A stretch of DNA of 64,000 bases from Caballeronia arationis (GTDB lineage: Bacteria > Pseudomonadota > Gammaproteobacteria > Burkholderiales > Burkholderiaceae). How positions within the stretch are numbered: position 1 is the first letter of the stretch; the number at the start of each line of letters is the position of its first letter. The stretch spans positions 1-64,000 of the forward strand of contig NZ_FCOG02000004.1 in the NCBI RefSeq assembly GCF_001544975.2, in the 5' to 3' direction. Positions 9,678 to 19,982 of this stretch are shown in pieces. Below the pieces are notes generated by a model. It made no database searches, was not told where the DNA came from, and saw only the letters and a list, made by a program, of their open reading frames with translations. The translations under genes were made by a program, and so were the position numbers.

Positions 9678-10018
9678 ACCGCCTCAACATTTTCTTGCTG
9701 ATCGTCGTGCTCGGATGCGCGCTTTCCGTCGTCAGCGCGACGAATCAGCAGCGGCAGATTTTCATCGAATTGCAGCGCGCGCAGTCGCAGGAGCGTCAGC
9801 TTCAGCAGGACTATTCGCAGTTGCAGTATCAGCAGAGCGCGTTGTCGAAAACCTCGCGCATCGAGCAGTTGGCCACTAACTCTTTGAAGATGCAGCCCGT
9901 GACGACCGGCCGCACGCAATATCTCACCTACGATCCGGCGACCTCCAAGGCCACCGACGCACCGATGCCGCCGCCCCTGCCGGCGTCGGCACCTCCTGCG
10001 CGCGGAGCGAAGCGATGA
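9674..10018 (+). CDS. ftsL: Cell division protein FtsL
   Basis: A 114-residue bitopic membrane protein. A short cytoplasmic N-terminus is followed by one transmembrane helix (about residues 4-22), then a glutamine-rich coiled coil ([19 protein letters not shown]). It ends in a proline/alanine-rich tail. FtsL forms the FtsQLB complex that activates FtsWI at the septum. Sequence conservation is low, but size, topology and position between rsmH and ftsI are diagnostic. Start and stop both overlap neighbours by ATGA. Confidence 0.93.
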   Translation: MNRLNIFLLIVVLGCALSVVSATNQQRQIFIELQRAQSQERQLQQDYSQLQYQQSALSKTSRIEQLATNSLKMQPVTTGRTQYLTYDPATSKATDAPMPPPLPASAPPARGAKR

Positions 10019-11862
10019 AGAAATCCGCGAAGCAGAAGGACGTGGCCTACACCCCGAATCCGATCCTGTCGCTGCGCCTGCCGATGTGGCGCTCGAAGCT
10101 CGTCGTGTTCTTGCTGTTCATGGCGTTCCTCGCGCTCGCCGCGCGCGCGTTCTGGATTCAGGGCCCGGGCAACGCGTTCTTCAAGAAGCAGGGCGAGAGC
10201 CGCTATCAGCGCACGCTCGAATTGCCGGCGACGCGCGGCCAGATCCGCGACCGCAACGGCCTCGTGCTCGCGACGAGCCTGCCGGTCAAGGCGATCTGGG
10301 CAATTACCGAGACCGTGCCGAACGATCTCGGCGCGGACAAGCTCGCCCAGCTCGCCAAGCTCCTCGACATGACGGACAAGGAATTGCGCGCGAAGCTGTC
10401 GGTGGACAAGACGTTCGTCTACGTGAAGCGCCAGGTGTCGCTCGAAACCGCGCAGAAAGTCGCGGCGCTCGACATTCCCGGCATTTATTCGCGCGGCGAA
10501 TACAAACGCTTCTATCCGGAAGGCGAAATCACCGCGCACCTGATCGGCTTTACTAACATTGAAGACAAGGGTCAGGAAGGCGTCGAACTCGGCGACCAGC
10601 ACGTGCTCGCCGGCACGCCCGGCATGCGGCGCGTGATCAAGGACCGGATGGGTCACATCATCGAAGACGTCGACGAGCAGGTCGTGCCCCATAACGGCAC
10701 CGACGTCGATCTTTCGATCGACAGCAAGATCCAGTACATCGCGTACACGAACCTGAAGGCGGCGGTAGAGAAGTCGAAGGCGAAGGCAGGCGCGGCAATC
10801 GTGATCGACGTGAAGACGGGCGAAGTGCTCGCGCTCGTCAACTATCCCACTTACAACCCGAACGACCGCTCGCGGATGACCGGCGAGCAGTTGCGCAACC
10901 GCATCCTCACCGACACCTTCGAACCCGGCTCGATCATGAAGCCGTTCACGGTGTCGCTCGCGCTCGACCTGCATCGCGTCACGCCGAACACACTCGTGGA
11001 GACGGGCGGCGGCGTATTCGTGCTCGATGGCGCGCGCATCACCGACGACGCCGGTTTCGGCACGTTGACAGTCGGCGGCGTGATTCAGAAATCGAGCAAT
11101 ATCGGCGCGACCAAAATCGCGATGCAATTGCGCCCCGAGGAAATGTGGAACATGTATACGAGCATCGGTCTGGGACAGGCGCCGAAGGTCGGCTTCCCGG
11201 GCGCGGTGACCGGGCGCCTGCGGCCGTGGAAAAGCTGGCGTCGCATCGAGCAGGCGACGATGTCGTACGGCTATGGCCTGTCGGCGTCGCTATTTCAGCT
11301 CGCGCGCGCCTACACGGCGATCGCGAACGACGGCCGGGTCCTGCCGGTGTCGATTTTCCGCACGCCTGGCGATCAGCCGGTGCAGACAACGCAGGTTTTC
11401 GCGCCGGCCACCGCGCGTGAAGTGCGCGCGATGCTCGAAACCGTGACGGCGAAGGGCGGCACGTCGCCGGATGCCGCTGTGCCGGGTTATCGCGTCGGCG
11501 GCAAGAGCGGCACGGCGTACAAGCACGCTGGCCGCGGCTACGACAAGTCGAAGTACCGCGCGTCGTTCGTCGGCATGGGACCGATGCCGAATCCGCGCAT
11601 CGTTGTGGCGGTTTCCGTCGACGAACCGACGGTTGGCAGCCACTTCGGCGGCCAGGTGTCCGGTCCGGTGTTCTCGGCGATTGCCGGCGACACGTTCCGC
11701 GCGCTCAATCTCCCGCCCGACATGCCGGTCAAGCAGATGGTCGTGAACGACGAATCGCAGGCAGCTTCGCAGCCTGCGGCGGCCACGGCGCCCGGGCAGA
11801 ACGCAGCGAAGAAGCTCGCCGTATCGAGCACTAACAAGAGCCATCCGGGAGTGGTTCGATGA
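10015..11862 (+). CDS. ftsI: Peptidoglycan D,D-transpeptidase FtsI (PBP3)
   Basis: A 615-residue class B penicillin-binding protein that cross-links septal peptidoglycan. One transmembrane helix lies near residues 28-46, followed by the dimerisation/pedestal domain and the transpeptidase domain. Catalytic motifs are S306-I-M-K309, S360-S-N362 and K497-S-G-T500. A low-complexity Ala/Gln tail follows residue 575. It overlaps ftsL and murE by 4 bp each. It works with FtsW, encoded downstream. Confidence 0.95.
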   Translation: MKKSAKQKDVAYTPNPILSLRLPMWRSKLVVFLLFMAFLALAARAFWIQGPGNAFFKKQGESRYQRTLELPATRGQIRDRNGLVLATSLPVKAIWAITETVPNDLGADKLAQLAKLLDMTDKELRAKLSVDKTFVYVKRQVSLETAQKVAALDIPGIYSRGEYKRFYPEGEITAHLIGFTNIEDKGQEGVELGDQHVLAGTPGMRRVIKDRMGHIIEDVDEQVVPHNGTDVDLSIDSKIQYIAYTNLKAAVEKSKAKAGAAIVIDVKTGEVLALVNYPTYNPNDRSRMTGEQLRNRILTDTFEPGSIMKPFTVSLALDLHRVTPNTLVETGGGVFVLDGARITDDAGFGTLTVGGVIQKSSNIGATKIAMQLRPEEMWNMYTSIGLGQAPKVGFPGAVTGRLRPWKSWRRIEQATMSYGYGLSASLFQLARAYTAIANDGRVLPVSIFRTPGDQPVQTTQVFAPATAREVRAMLETVTAKGGTSPDAAVPGYRVGGKSGTAYKHAGRGYDKSKYRASFVGMGPMPNPRIVVAVSVDEPTVGSHFGGQVSGPVFSAIAGDTFRALNLPPDMPVKQMVVNDESQAASQPAAATAPGQNAAKKLAVSSTNKSHPGVVR

Positions 11863-13400
11863 GCGCGCAGAAGCAATCGAAGGCGCGCAAGGACGTCGCG
11901 CAGGCGGTGCAATGGCTGCGCGCGCATGCACAGCCCGACGCCCAGCTCCACGCCGACACGCGTTCGCTGCAAAGCGGCGACGTGTTTTTCGCATATGCGG
12001 TCGATGGCGCCGACAATCGTCCGTACATCGATGCCGCGCTCGCGAGCGGCGCCGCTGCCGCGCTCTACCAGCCGGAAAATTTCGACGGCAAGCCCGATGC
12101 CGCGAAGACGCTCGCGGTCAAAGGGCTGAACGAACTGGCCGGACCGATTGCCGCCGCGTGGTACGGCGAGCCGACCGAGTCGATGCTGACGGTCGGCGTG
12201 ACCGGCACGAACGGCAAGACGTCGTGCAGCCAGTGGCTCGCCACCGCGCTGACGGCGGTGGGCAAGCCCTGTGCGATCGTCGGCACGCTCGGGATCGGCA
12301 TGTCGGGCAAGCTCGTGCACAGCGGCTTCACCACGCCCGATGCGCCGCAGCTGCAGCGCAGTCTCGCGCAACTAAAGGCCGAGGGCGCGCAGGGTGTCGT
12401 CATGGAAGTGTCGTCGCATGGGCTGCACCAGGGGCGCGTGAACGGCACGCAGTTCGACCTCGCCATCTTCACGAATCTCACGCAGGACCATCTCGACTAT
12501 CACGGCACCTTCGACGCCTACGAAGCCGCCAAGGCGCGACTGTTCGCGTGGCCGTCGCTGACGGCTGCAATCGTCAATCGCGACGATGCCGCCGGCCAGC
12601 GCCTGATCGAATCGTTGCGTGGCAAGCTGCGCACGATTGCATACGGTGTCGAAATTGCGGCTGAAGCCGCGCCGCGTGCCGACGCGATGCTGCTCGCCAC
12701 GAACGTGCGAGCGACGGCGAATGGCACCGCGTTTCATCTGGCGTCGGACTGGGGCGAGGCGGACGTCGAAGTCGGCACGCTCGGCACGTTCAACGTGAGC
12801 AACCTGCTCGCGGTGACCGCGGCGCTGCTCGAAAGCGGCGTCCCGCTCGACGCCGCGCTCGCGCAGATCGCAAAGCTCGAACCGGTCAACGGTCGCATGC
12901 AGCGTCTTGGCGGCCGGCTGCAGAGCGACGAGCCGCTCGTCGTGATCGACTACGCGCACACGCCCGACGCGCTCGACAAGACGCTCGACGCGCTGCGGCC
13001 GATTGCCGAAGCACGCGGCGGCGAACTCATCTGCATGTTCGGTTGCGGCGGCGACCGCGACGCGACCAAGCGTCCGCTGATGGGCGCGATCGCGGAGAAG
13101 CTCGCGGATCAGGTGGTGATCACGAGCGACAACCCGCGCAGCGAGGACCCGCAAGCCATCATCGACCAGATCGCCGTCGGCATGAGCAATGCGCAAAAGG
13201 CGCGCCGCATCGAAGACCGCGCGAGCGCGATTCTCCAGGCGATCCGCACGGCGGCTCGCGAAGACGTGGTCGTGCTGGCCGGCAAGGGGCACGAGGCAAC
13301 ACAGGAAATCATGGGAAAGAAACGCGCCTTCTCCGATCAGGATCACGCGCGCCTCGCGCTCGCCGCACGCGCCACGCACACGCGCGGAGGTGGCGAATGA
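11859..13400 (+). CDS. murE: UDP-N-acetylmuramoyl-L-alanyl-D-glutamate--2,6-diaminopimelate ligase
   Basis: A 513-residue Mur ligase that adds meso-diaminopimelate to the growing stem peptide in the cytoplasm. The ATP P-loop TGTNGKTS is at residues 115-122. The DNPR motif at 424-427 marks the meso-DAP rather than the lysine type, as expected for a Gram-negative. It overlaps ftsI and murF by 4 bp. Confidence 0.95.
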   Translation: MSAQKQSKARKDVAQAVQWLRAHAQPDAQLHADTRSLQSGDVFFAYAVDGADNRPYIDAALASGAAAALYQPENFDGKPDAAKTLAVKGLNELAGPIAAAWYGEPTESMLTVGVTGTNGKTSCSQWLATALTAVGKPCAIVGTLGIGMSGKLVHSGFTTPDAPQLQRSLAQLKAEGAQGVVMEVSSHGLHQGRVNGTQFDLAIFTNLTQDHLDYHGTFDAYEAAKARLFAWPSLTAAIVNRDDAAGQRLIESLRGKLRTIAYGVEIAAEAAPRADAMLLATNVRATANGTAFHLASDWGEADVEVGTLGTFNVSNLLAVTAALLESGVPLDAALAQIAKLEPVNGRMQRLGGRLQSDEPLVVIDYAHTPDALDKTLDALRPIAEARGGELICMFGCGGDRDATKRPLMGAIAEKLADQVVITSDNPRSEDPQAIIDQIAVGMSNAQKARRIEDRASAILQAIRTAAREDVVVLAGKGHEATQEIMGKKRAFSDQDHARLALAARATHTRGGGE

Positions 13401-14818
13401 CGATGTTCACCTTGCGCGAAGCCGCCGCGCTGATTCCGGGCGCCGTCGTGATCGGCGACGAGAACGTGGCGATCGAACGCGTATCCACGGACAGCCGCAA
13501 GGCGCAGGCCGGAGATCTGTTCGTCGCGGTGAAGGGCGATCGTTTCGATGCGCATGATTTCCTGACGCAGGTTGCGGAGCGCGGGATATCGGCGGCGCTG
13601 GTCTCTCGCGTGCCTGCCGATCTGTCCCTGCCGGTCATCAAGGTAAAGGACACCCGCGCGGCCCTCGGTGCGCTCGCGCACGGATGGCGCAAGCGCTTCA
13701 CGTTGCCGCTCGTCGCGGTCACCGGCAGCAACGGCAAGACGACGGTCAAGGAAATGATCGCGTCGATCTTCGCGGCGGCTGTCGGCGAGGAGGCGCGCAT
13801 GGCGACCGCGGGCAACTTCAACAACGACATCGGCTTGCCGCTCACGCTGTTTCGCCTGAACGCGACGCATCGTCTCGCGGTGGTCGAGCTCGGTATGAAC
13901 CATCCGGGCGAAACTGACGTGCTTGGTAAAATCGCGGCGCCGACGGTCGCGGTGGTCAATAACGCGCAGCGCGAGCATCAGGAATTCATGGCGACGGTCG
14001 AAGCGGTCGCGCTGGAGCACGCATCGGTGATCCACGCGCTCGGCGAAACGGGTACCGCCGTATTCCCCGCCGACGACGCCTACGCCAGCATCTGGCGCGT
14101 CGCGGCAACCGGCAATCCGATCATCGACTTCGCGCTCTCCGACGATCCGTCGAAGGCAGCGGTGACGGGGCGTCTTGCCGGCACGACTGTCGAGATGGTC
14201 ACGCCGCAAGGACCGTTGACGGTCGCGTTGCGTGTGCTCGGCGAACACAACGCGCGCAACGCGCTTGCCGCGACGGCGGCGGCGCTCGCCGCAAACGTCT
14301 CGCCCGATGCGATCAGGCGCGGTCTCGAAGCGTTCGAGCCGGTGAAGGGCCGCCTGCAGGTGAAGCGCGCGGCCGTGGCGCCGATCGAAGGCGCAACCGT
14401 CATCGACGACACCTACAACTCGAACCCCGATTCGATGCGCGCAGCCATCGACGTGCTTGCTTCGCAGCCGTCGCCGCGCGTGCTCGTGATGGGCGACATG
14501 GGCGAAGTCGGCGACCAGGGACCGGCGTTTCATCGCGAAGTGGGCGCCTATGCGGCACAGCGCGGCATCGACGCACTTTTCGCTCTCGGCGACGCCAGCG
14601 CCGATGCAGCGAAGTCGTTCCATTCGGCTGCATCGAACAAGACGGCAAAGCATTTCAGCGATGTCGCCGCGCTCACCGCAGCATTGAATAACGCCGGTTT
14701 CGGACCCGGCGCAACGTTTCTCGTGAAAGGCTCGCGATTCATGCAGATGGAACGCGTGGTGGACGCCGTGACGAGTCCACACCAACCCGCTGCGGGCGAG
14801 AAGCCCGCGGCACACTGA
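13397..14818 (+). CDS. murF: UDP-N-acetylmuramoyl-tripeptide--D-alanyl-D-alanine ligase
   Basis: A 473-residue Mur ligase that adds D-Ala-D-Ala to the UDP-MurNAc tripeptide. The ATP-binding motif TGSNGKT is at residues 109-115. The start is the ATG at 13397, which overlaps the murE stop. The frame stays open far upstream inside murE, but the protein homology begins at MTMFTLREAA, so the longer reading is rejected. Length is typical. Confidence 0.94.
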   Translation: MTMFTLREAAALIPGAVVIGDENVAIERVSTDSRKAQAGDLFVAVKGDRFDAHDFLTQVAERGISAALVSRVPADLSLPVIKVKDTRAALGALAHGWRKRFTLPLVAVTGSNGKTTVKEMIASIFAAAVGEEARMATAGNFNNDIGLPLTLFRLNATHRLAVVELGMNHPGETDVLGKIAAPTVAVVNNAQREHQEFMATVEAVALEHASVIHALGETGTAVFPADDAYASIWRVAATGNPIIDFALSDDPSKAAVTGRLAGTTVEMVTPQGPLTVALRVLGEHNARNALAATAAALAANVSPDAIRRGLEAFEPVKGRLQVKRAAVAPIEGATVIDDTYNSNPDSMRAAIDVLASQPSPRVLVMGDMGEVGDQGPAFHREVGAYAAQRGIDALFALGDASADAAKSFHSAASNKTAKHFSDVAALTAALNNAGFGPGATFLVKGSRFMQMERVVDAVTSPHQPAAGEKPAAH

Positions 14819-14836
14819 AAGAAAAGAAGGACCAGC

Positions 14837-16006
14837 ATGCTACTCGCACTCGCGCAATGGCTCCAGAATGACGCCAGCTTCATGCGCGTGTTCATTTACA
14901 TCACGTTCCGCGCCGTGGGTGCCACGGCGACGGCGCTGTTGATAGGCCTCGTCTGCGGACCGTGGGTCATCCGCAAACTGACGGCGATGAAAGTCGGCCA
15001 GGCCGTGCGCAAGGACGGCCCGCAGTCGCATCTCGTCAAATCCGGCACGCCGACGATGGGCGGCGTGCTGATCCTGCTCGGCATCGCGGTATCAACGCTG
15101 CTGTGGGCCGATCTCACGAACCGCTTCGTGTGGATCGTGATGCTCGTCACGTTCGGCTACGGCGTGATCGGCTGGGTCGACGACTACCGCAAGGTGGTTC
15201 ACAAGGACCCGCGCGGCATGTCGTCGCGCGAGAAGTATTTCTGGCAATCGGTGATCGGCCTGTTCGCGGCCGTGTATCTGGCGTTCAGCGTCTCCGAGGC
15301 GAACAACGCGCGCGTGTTCGATCTCTTCATGGCCTGGGTGCGAAGCGGCCTCTCGATGGGCCTGCCCGCGCGCGCCGACCTGATGCTGCCGTTCGTGAAG
15401 GCGATCAGCTATCCGCTCGGCGTGTGGGGCTTCATCGCGCTGACGTATTTCGTGATCGTCGGCGCGAGCAACGCGGTGAATCTCACCGACGGCCTCGACG
15501 GCCTCGTGATCATGCCGGTCGTGCTGGTGGGCGCATCGCTTGGCGCGTTCGCGTACGTGATGGGCAGCTCGGTTTACTCGAAGTACCTGTTATTCCCGCA
15601 CATTCCCGGCGCGGGCGAACTGCTGATCTTCTGCTCGGCGATGGGCGGCGCGGGACTCGCGTTCCTCTGGTACAACACGCACCCCGCGCAGGTCTTCATG
15701 GGAGACGTCGGCGCGCTCGCGCTCGGCGGCGCGCTCGGCACGATCGCCGTGATCGTGCGGCAGGAAATCGTGCTCTTCATCATGGGCGGCATTTTCGTCG
15801 CGGAGACGCTCTCCGTGATGCTCCAGGTGTTCTGGTTCAAGTACACGAAGCGTCGTTACGGCGAAGGGCGGCGCGTCTTCAAGATGGCGCCGCTGCATCA
15901 CCACTACGAATTGTCCGGCTGGACCGAGACGCAGGTCGTCGTGCGTTTTTGGATCATCACGCTGATGTTGTGCCTGTTCGGGTTGTCGACGCTCAAGTTG
16001 CGTTAA
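14837..16006 (+). CDS. mraY: Phospho-N-acetylmuramoyl-pentapeptide-transferase (lipid I synthase)
   Basis: A 389-residue integral membrane enzyme with about ten transmembrane helices. It transfers phospho-MurNAc-pentapeptide to undecaprenyl phosphate. Signatures visible are KSGTPTMGG near residue 70, the DDYRK aspartate pair, NLTDGLDGL, and the C-terminal HHHYELSGW histidine cluster. The SD AAAGAAAAGAAGGA lies before ATG, 18 bp after murF; this is one of the few non-overlapping junctions in the cluster. Confidence 0.95.
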   Translation: MLLALAQWLQNDASFMRVFIYITFRAVGATATALLIGLVCGPWVIRKLTAMKVGQAVRKDGPQSHLVKSGTPTMGGVLILLGIAVSTLLWADLTNRFVWIVMLVTFGYGVIGWVDDYRKVVHKDPRGMSSREKYFWQSVIGLFAAVYLAFSVSEANNARVFDLFMAWVRSGLSMGLPARADLMLPFVKAISYPLGVWGFIALTYFVIVGASNAVNLTDGLDGLVIMPVVLVGASLGAFAYVMGSSVYSKYLLFPHIPGAGELLIFCSAMGGAGLAFLWYNTHPAQVFMGDVGALALGGALGTIAVIVRQEIVLFIMGGIFVAETLSVMLQVFWFKYTKRRYGEGRRVFKMAPLHHHYELSGWTETQVVVRFWIITLMLCLFGLSTLKLR

Positions 16007-16033
16007 ATCGTTGTCAGAGAAAGGTTAAAAGCG

Positions 16034-17539
16034 ATGTTTGGCGAGAAGTTCCTGGATCGGCAAAGTCCGATGGTGCTCGTGCTGGGGCTCGGTGAATCCG
16101 GCCTCGCGATGGCGCGCTGGTGCGCCAGGCACGGTTGCCGCCTGCGGATCGCCGATACGCGTGAGGCGCCGGCCAATCTGTCGCAACTCGAAGCGCTCAG
16201 GATCGACGCTCAGTTCGTCGGTGGCGCCTTTACGCCCGCGCTGCTCGACGGCGGGATCGACATCGTCGCGATCAGCCCGGGCTTGTCGCCGCTGGCTGAA
16301 GACCTCAAGCCGCTGATCGAAGCCGCGAAGGAACGCGGCATCCCCGTGTGGGGCGAACTCGAATTGTTCGCGCAGGCACTGCGCGCGCTCGGCGTGAACG
16401 GCTACGCGCCGAAGGTGCTCGCGATCACCGGCACGAACGGCAAGACCACGACGACCGCGCTCACGGGTCTTCTTTGCGAACGCGCGGGCAAGACGGTGGC
16501 GGTTGCGGGCAACATCAGCCCGGCGATGCTCGACAAGCTGCTCGACGCCATCGACAACACCGCGTTGCCCGACGTCTGGGTGCTCGAACTGTCGAGCTTC
16601 CAGCTGGAGACGGCGCACTCGTTCGCGCCGGACGCCGCCGCGGTGCTGAACATCACGCAGGATCATCTCGACTGGCACGGCGGCCTCGATGCCTACGCCG
16701 CCGCGAAGGGCCGCATCTTCGGTGCGAAGACGGTGCGCGTGCTGAACCGCGACGACGCCCGCACGATGGCGCTCGCACAAGGGTCGTCGAGCATGGTGAC
16801 GTTCGGCCTGGACGAGCCGAACCGCCTGGGCGACTACGGCCTCTTGCGCGACAACGGCATCGCGTGGCTCGCACAAGCCCACGACCGCGATGCAGCCGAC
16901 GAACCGGCACCGACGCGCCGTCGCAAGCAGGAAGCCGCCGCGCCCGATCTGTACTCGAAGCGCCTGATGCCCGCCGACGCGCTGCGCATCCGCGGCCTGC
17001 ACAACGCGGCGAACGCGCTGGCGGCGCTCGCGCTCGCCCGCGCGATCGAGCTGCCGCTCGCGCCGCTCCTGCACGGCCTGCGCGAGTATCGCGGCGAGCC
17101 GCATCGCGTGGAAGTGATCGCACAGATCGAAGGCATCGACTACGTCGACGACAGCAAGGGCACGAACGTCGGCGCGACGGTCGCCGCGCTCGACGGCCTC
17201 GCGCAGCGCGTCGTGCTGATCGCCGGCGGCGACGGCAAGGGACAGGACTTTTCGCCGCTGGTGGCGCCTGTCGCGCGCTGGTGCCGCGCCGTGATGCTGA
17301 TCGGCCGCGACTCGCCGCGCATCCGCGAAGTGCTCGCCGAGACCGGCGTCGAACTGCACGACCACGCGACGCTCGAAGCCGCCACGCTAGCCGCGTCTCA
17401 ACTCGCGCAGGCGGGCGACGCCGTGTTGCTCTCGCCCGCGTGCGCGAGCCTCGACATGTTCAGGAACTACGCACATCGCGCGGACGTGTTTCGCCGCGAG
17501 GTCGAAGAAATCGCCGCCGTGCGGGGAGTGATGCTATGA
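16034..17539 (+). CDS. murD: UDP-N-acetylmuramoylalanine--D-glutamate ligase
   Basis: A 501-residue Mur ligase that adds D-glutamate to UDP-MurNAc-L-Ala. The P-loop is TGTNGKT at residues 132-138. It is about 60 residues longer than E. coli MurD (438). Part of the difference is a charged, proline-rich insertion around residues 283-317 (including [15 protein letters not shown]) between the central and C-terminal domains. The 3' end overlaps ftsW by ATGA. Confidence 0.93.
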   Translation: MFGEKFLDRQSPMVLVLGLGESGLAMARWCARHGCRLRIADTREAPANLSQLEALRIDAQFVGGAFTPALLDGGIDIVAISPGLSPLAEDLKPLIEAAKERGIPVWGELELFAQALRALGVNGYAPKVLAITGTNGKTTTTALTGLLCERAGKTVAVAGNISPAMLDKLLDAIDNTALPDVWVLELSSFQLETAHSFAPDAAAVLNITQDHLDWHGGLDAYAAAKGRIFGAKTVRVLNRDDARTMALAQGSSSMVTFGLDEPNRLGDYGLLRDNGIAWLAQAHDRDAADEPAPTRRRKQEAAAPDLYSKRLMPADALRIRGLHNAANALAALALARAIELPLAPLLHGLREYRGEPHRVEVIAQIEGIDYVDDSKGTNVGATVAALDGLAQRVVLIAGGDGKGQDFSPLVAPVARWCRAVMLIGRDSPRIREVLAETGVELHDHATLEAATLAASQLAQAGDAVLLSPACASLDMFRNYAHRADVFRREVEEIAAVRGVML

Positions 17540-18843
17540 GCTGGTCCGAACGCTTTGGATCGAAACTCACGGGACAACGCAGCGCGGTCGCTAACGACAG
17601 CGCCGCGCTCGGCGGACGCACGAGCCGTGTCGGCCGGGTGAGCGAACGCGCGGAAGGCGTCGGCGGCATTTCGAGCGCCGTGAACGGTGTGCGCCCGATC
17701 CGCTCGCGCATGCTCGACTATGACCACTCGCTCCTGTGGGTAACGATCGCGCTGCTCGGGCTCGGCATCGTGATGGTGTATTCGGCGTCCATCGCGATGC
17801 CCGATTCACCCAAGTACGCGCAATACCGCGACTATCACTTCCTCGTGCGCCATCTGATTTCGGTGACGACGGCGCTCGTCGGCGCGATCATCGCGTTCAA
17901 GATTCCGGTGTCGGCGTGGGACAAGTACGCGCCGAAACTCTTCCTGATTGCGCTCCTGATGCTGATCTTCGTGCTGATTCCACACATCGGCAAAGGCGTG
18001 AACGGCGCGCGTCGCTGGATTCCGCTCGGCATCACGAACATGCAGCCGTCGGAAATCATGAAGCTCGCGGTGACGATCTACGCTGCCAACTACACGGTGC
18101 GCAAGCAGGAGTTCATGCAGAGCTTCGGCCGCGGCTTCCTGCCGATGGCGGTGGCGGTCGGCGCGGTCGGCGCGCTCCTGCTGCTCGAACCGGACATGGG
18201 CGCGTTCATGGTGATCGCTGCGATCGCGATGGGCGTGCTGTTCCTCGGCGGCGTGAACGGCAAGCTGTTCGGCGGCCTCGTGCTGACGGCGGTCGGCACG
18301 TTCACGATGCTCGTGTGGCTGTCGCCGTGGCGTCGCGAGCGGATCTTCGCGTATCTCGACCCGTGGGACGACCGCTACGCACAGGGCAAGGCGTATCAGC
18401 TCACGCACTCGCTGATCGCGTTCGGTCGCGGCGAGTGGTTCGGCGTGGGCCTGGGCGGCAGCGTCGAGAAACTCAACTACCTGCCCGAAGCGCATACCGA
18501 CTTCATCCTCGCGGTGATCGGTGAGGAGCTCGGGTTCGTCGGCGTGATCGTCGTCATTCTGCTGTTCTACTGGATCGTTCGACGCGCGTTCGAGATCGGC
18601 CGTCAGGCGCTTGCGCTCGATCGCACGTTCGCGGGACTGATGGCGAAGGGCGTCGGCATCTGGTTCGGCGCGCAGACCTTCATCAACATGGGCGTGAACC
18701 TCGGTCTTTTGCCGACCAAGGGTCTCACGCTGCCGCTCGTGAGTTACGGCGGCTCGGGCATTTTGCTGAACTGCGTCGCGCTCGCGGTGCTGATGCGCGT
18801 GGACTACGAGAATCGTGTGCTGATGCGCGGAGGGAAGGTATGA
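17536..18843 (+). CDS. ftsW: Septal peptidoglycan glycosyltransferase FtsW
   Basis: A 435-residue SEDS-family polymerase with about ten transmembrane segments that polymerises lipid II with FtsI. The start at 17536 overlaps the murD stop; the frame is open further upstream only as a murD shadow. The first 60 or so residues are hydrophilic and probably cytoplasmic, before [14 protein letters not shown]. Late conserved motifs include [16 protein letters not shown] and the Pro/Gly-rich PLVSYGGSG. Confidence 0.94.
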   Translation: MSWSERFGSKLTGQRSAVANDSAALGGRTSRVGRVSERAEGVGGISSAVNGVRPIRSRMLDYDHSLLWVTIALLGLGIVMVYSASIAMPDSPKYAQYRDYHFLVRHLISVTTALVGAIIAFKIPVSAWDKYAPKLFLIALLMLIFVLIPHIGKGVNGARRWIPLGITNMQPSEIMKLAVTIYAANYTVRKQEFMQSFGRGFLPMAVAVGAVGALLLLEPDMGAFMVIAAIAMGVLFLGGVNGKLFGGLVLTAVGTFTMLVWLSPWRRERIFAYLDPWDDRYAQGKAYQLTHSLIAFGRGEWFGVGLGGSVEKLNYLPEAHTDFILAVIGEELGFVGVIVVILLFYWIVRRAFEIGRQALALDRTFAGLMAKGVGIWFGAQTFINMGVNLGLLPTKGLTLPLVSYGGSGILLNCVALAVLMRVDYENRVLMRGGKV

Positions 18844-19982
18844 CCGCTTCCGGCGCACAAGGCTCGCGCACGCTGATGGTGATGGCGGGCGGCACCGGCG
18901 GACATGTGTTCCCGGGGCTCGCGGTCGCCCACTGGATGCAGGCGCGCGGCTGGCGTGTCGTGTGGCTCGGCAATGCGGCTGGCATGGAAGCGACGCTCGT
19001 CCCGAAGCACGGCATTCCGATGGAATACGTGAGATTCGGCGGCGTGCGCGGCAAGGGGCTGAAGACGAAGCTGATGCTCCCGGTGAACCTCCTGCGCGCA
19101 TGCTCGCAAAGTCTTGACGCGCTGCGTCGAGTGAAGCCCGACGTCGTGCTCGGCATGGGCGGGTATATCACGTTTCCGGCCGGACTCATGACGAAGCTCG
19201 GCGGCTATCCGCTCGTGCTGCACGAACAGAATTCGATCGCCGGGCTCGCGAACAAGGTGCTCGCGCATCTCGCGAAGCGCGTGCTCGTGGCGTTTCCGAA
19301 CGCATTGCCGAACGCCGAATGGACCGGTAATCCGATTCGTGCGGAACTTGCGTGCGCATTGCCACCCAAAGAACGCTACGCCGCTCGCAGCGGCCGGCTC
19401 AATGTTCTGATCGTTGGCGGCAGCCTGGGCGCGGCCGCACTGAACGAAACGGTGCCGAAGGCAATGGCGCTGCTCGACCCGGCACTGCGTCCGCGCATCG
19501 TGCATCAGGCGGGCGCGAAGCACATCGAGGCGTTGGAGGCGAACTACGCGTCAGCCGGTCTGCAACGCGGCGACGACCTGCAACTCGTGCCGTTCATCGA
19601 GGACATGGCAAGCGCCTACGCCGCCGCGGACCTCGTGATCTGCCGTTCGGGCGCGATGACGGTGTCGGAGATCGCGGCGGTCGGCGTGGCGGCGCTCTTC
19701 GTGCCGTTCCCGTTCGCCGTCGACGATCACCAGACGACCAACGCCGCGTTCCTCGAGAAGAACGGCGCGGCGCAATTGATACAGCAACGCGACCTGTCGG
19801 CGGAAAAGCTCGCCGGCTGGTTGTGCAGCCAGACGCGCGAGTCGCTTGGCGGTATGGCGGCGCGTTCGCGCGAACTGGCCAAGCCCGACGCGACCGAGCG
19901 TGTCGCCAGAGTGTGCGCCGACGTGGCAGGCATGGGCATCGGTGCAGGCGAAAGCGCGCAAGCGCTGAAGGATTCGAAATGA
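18840..19982 (+). CDS. murG: Undecaprenyldiphospho-muramoylpentapeptide beta-N-acetylglucosaminyltransferase
   Basis: A 380-residue GT-B glycosyltransferase that adds GlcNAc to lipid I, making lipid II at the inner face of the membrane. It has the N-terminal glycine-rich loop [14 protein letters not shown], a second G-loop [10 protein letters not shown], and the UDP-GlcNAc region [15 protein letters not shown]. Overlaps of 4 bp with ftsW and murC suggest coupled translation. Confidence 0.95.
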   Translation: MTASGAQGSRTLMVMAGGTGGHVFPGLAVAHWMQARGWRVVWLGNAAGMEATLVPKHGIPMEYVRFGGVRGKGLKTKLMLPVNLLRACSQSLDALRRVKPDVVLGMGGYITFPAGLMTKLGGYPLVLHEQNSIAGLANKVLAHLAKRVLVAFPNALPNAEWTGNPIRAELACALPPKERYAARSGRLNVLIVGGSLGAAALNETVPKAMALLDPALRPRIVHQAGAKHIEALEANYASAGLQRGDDLQLVPFIEDMASAYAAADLVICRSGAMTVSEIAAVGVAALFVPFPFAVDDHQTTNAAFLEKNGAAQLIQQRDLSAEKLAGWLCSQTRESLGGMAARSRELAKPDATERVARVCADVAGMGIGAGESAQALKDSK

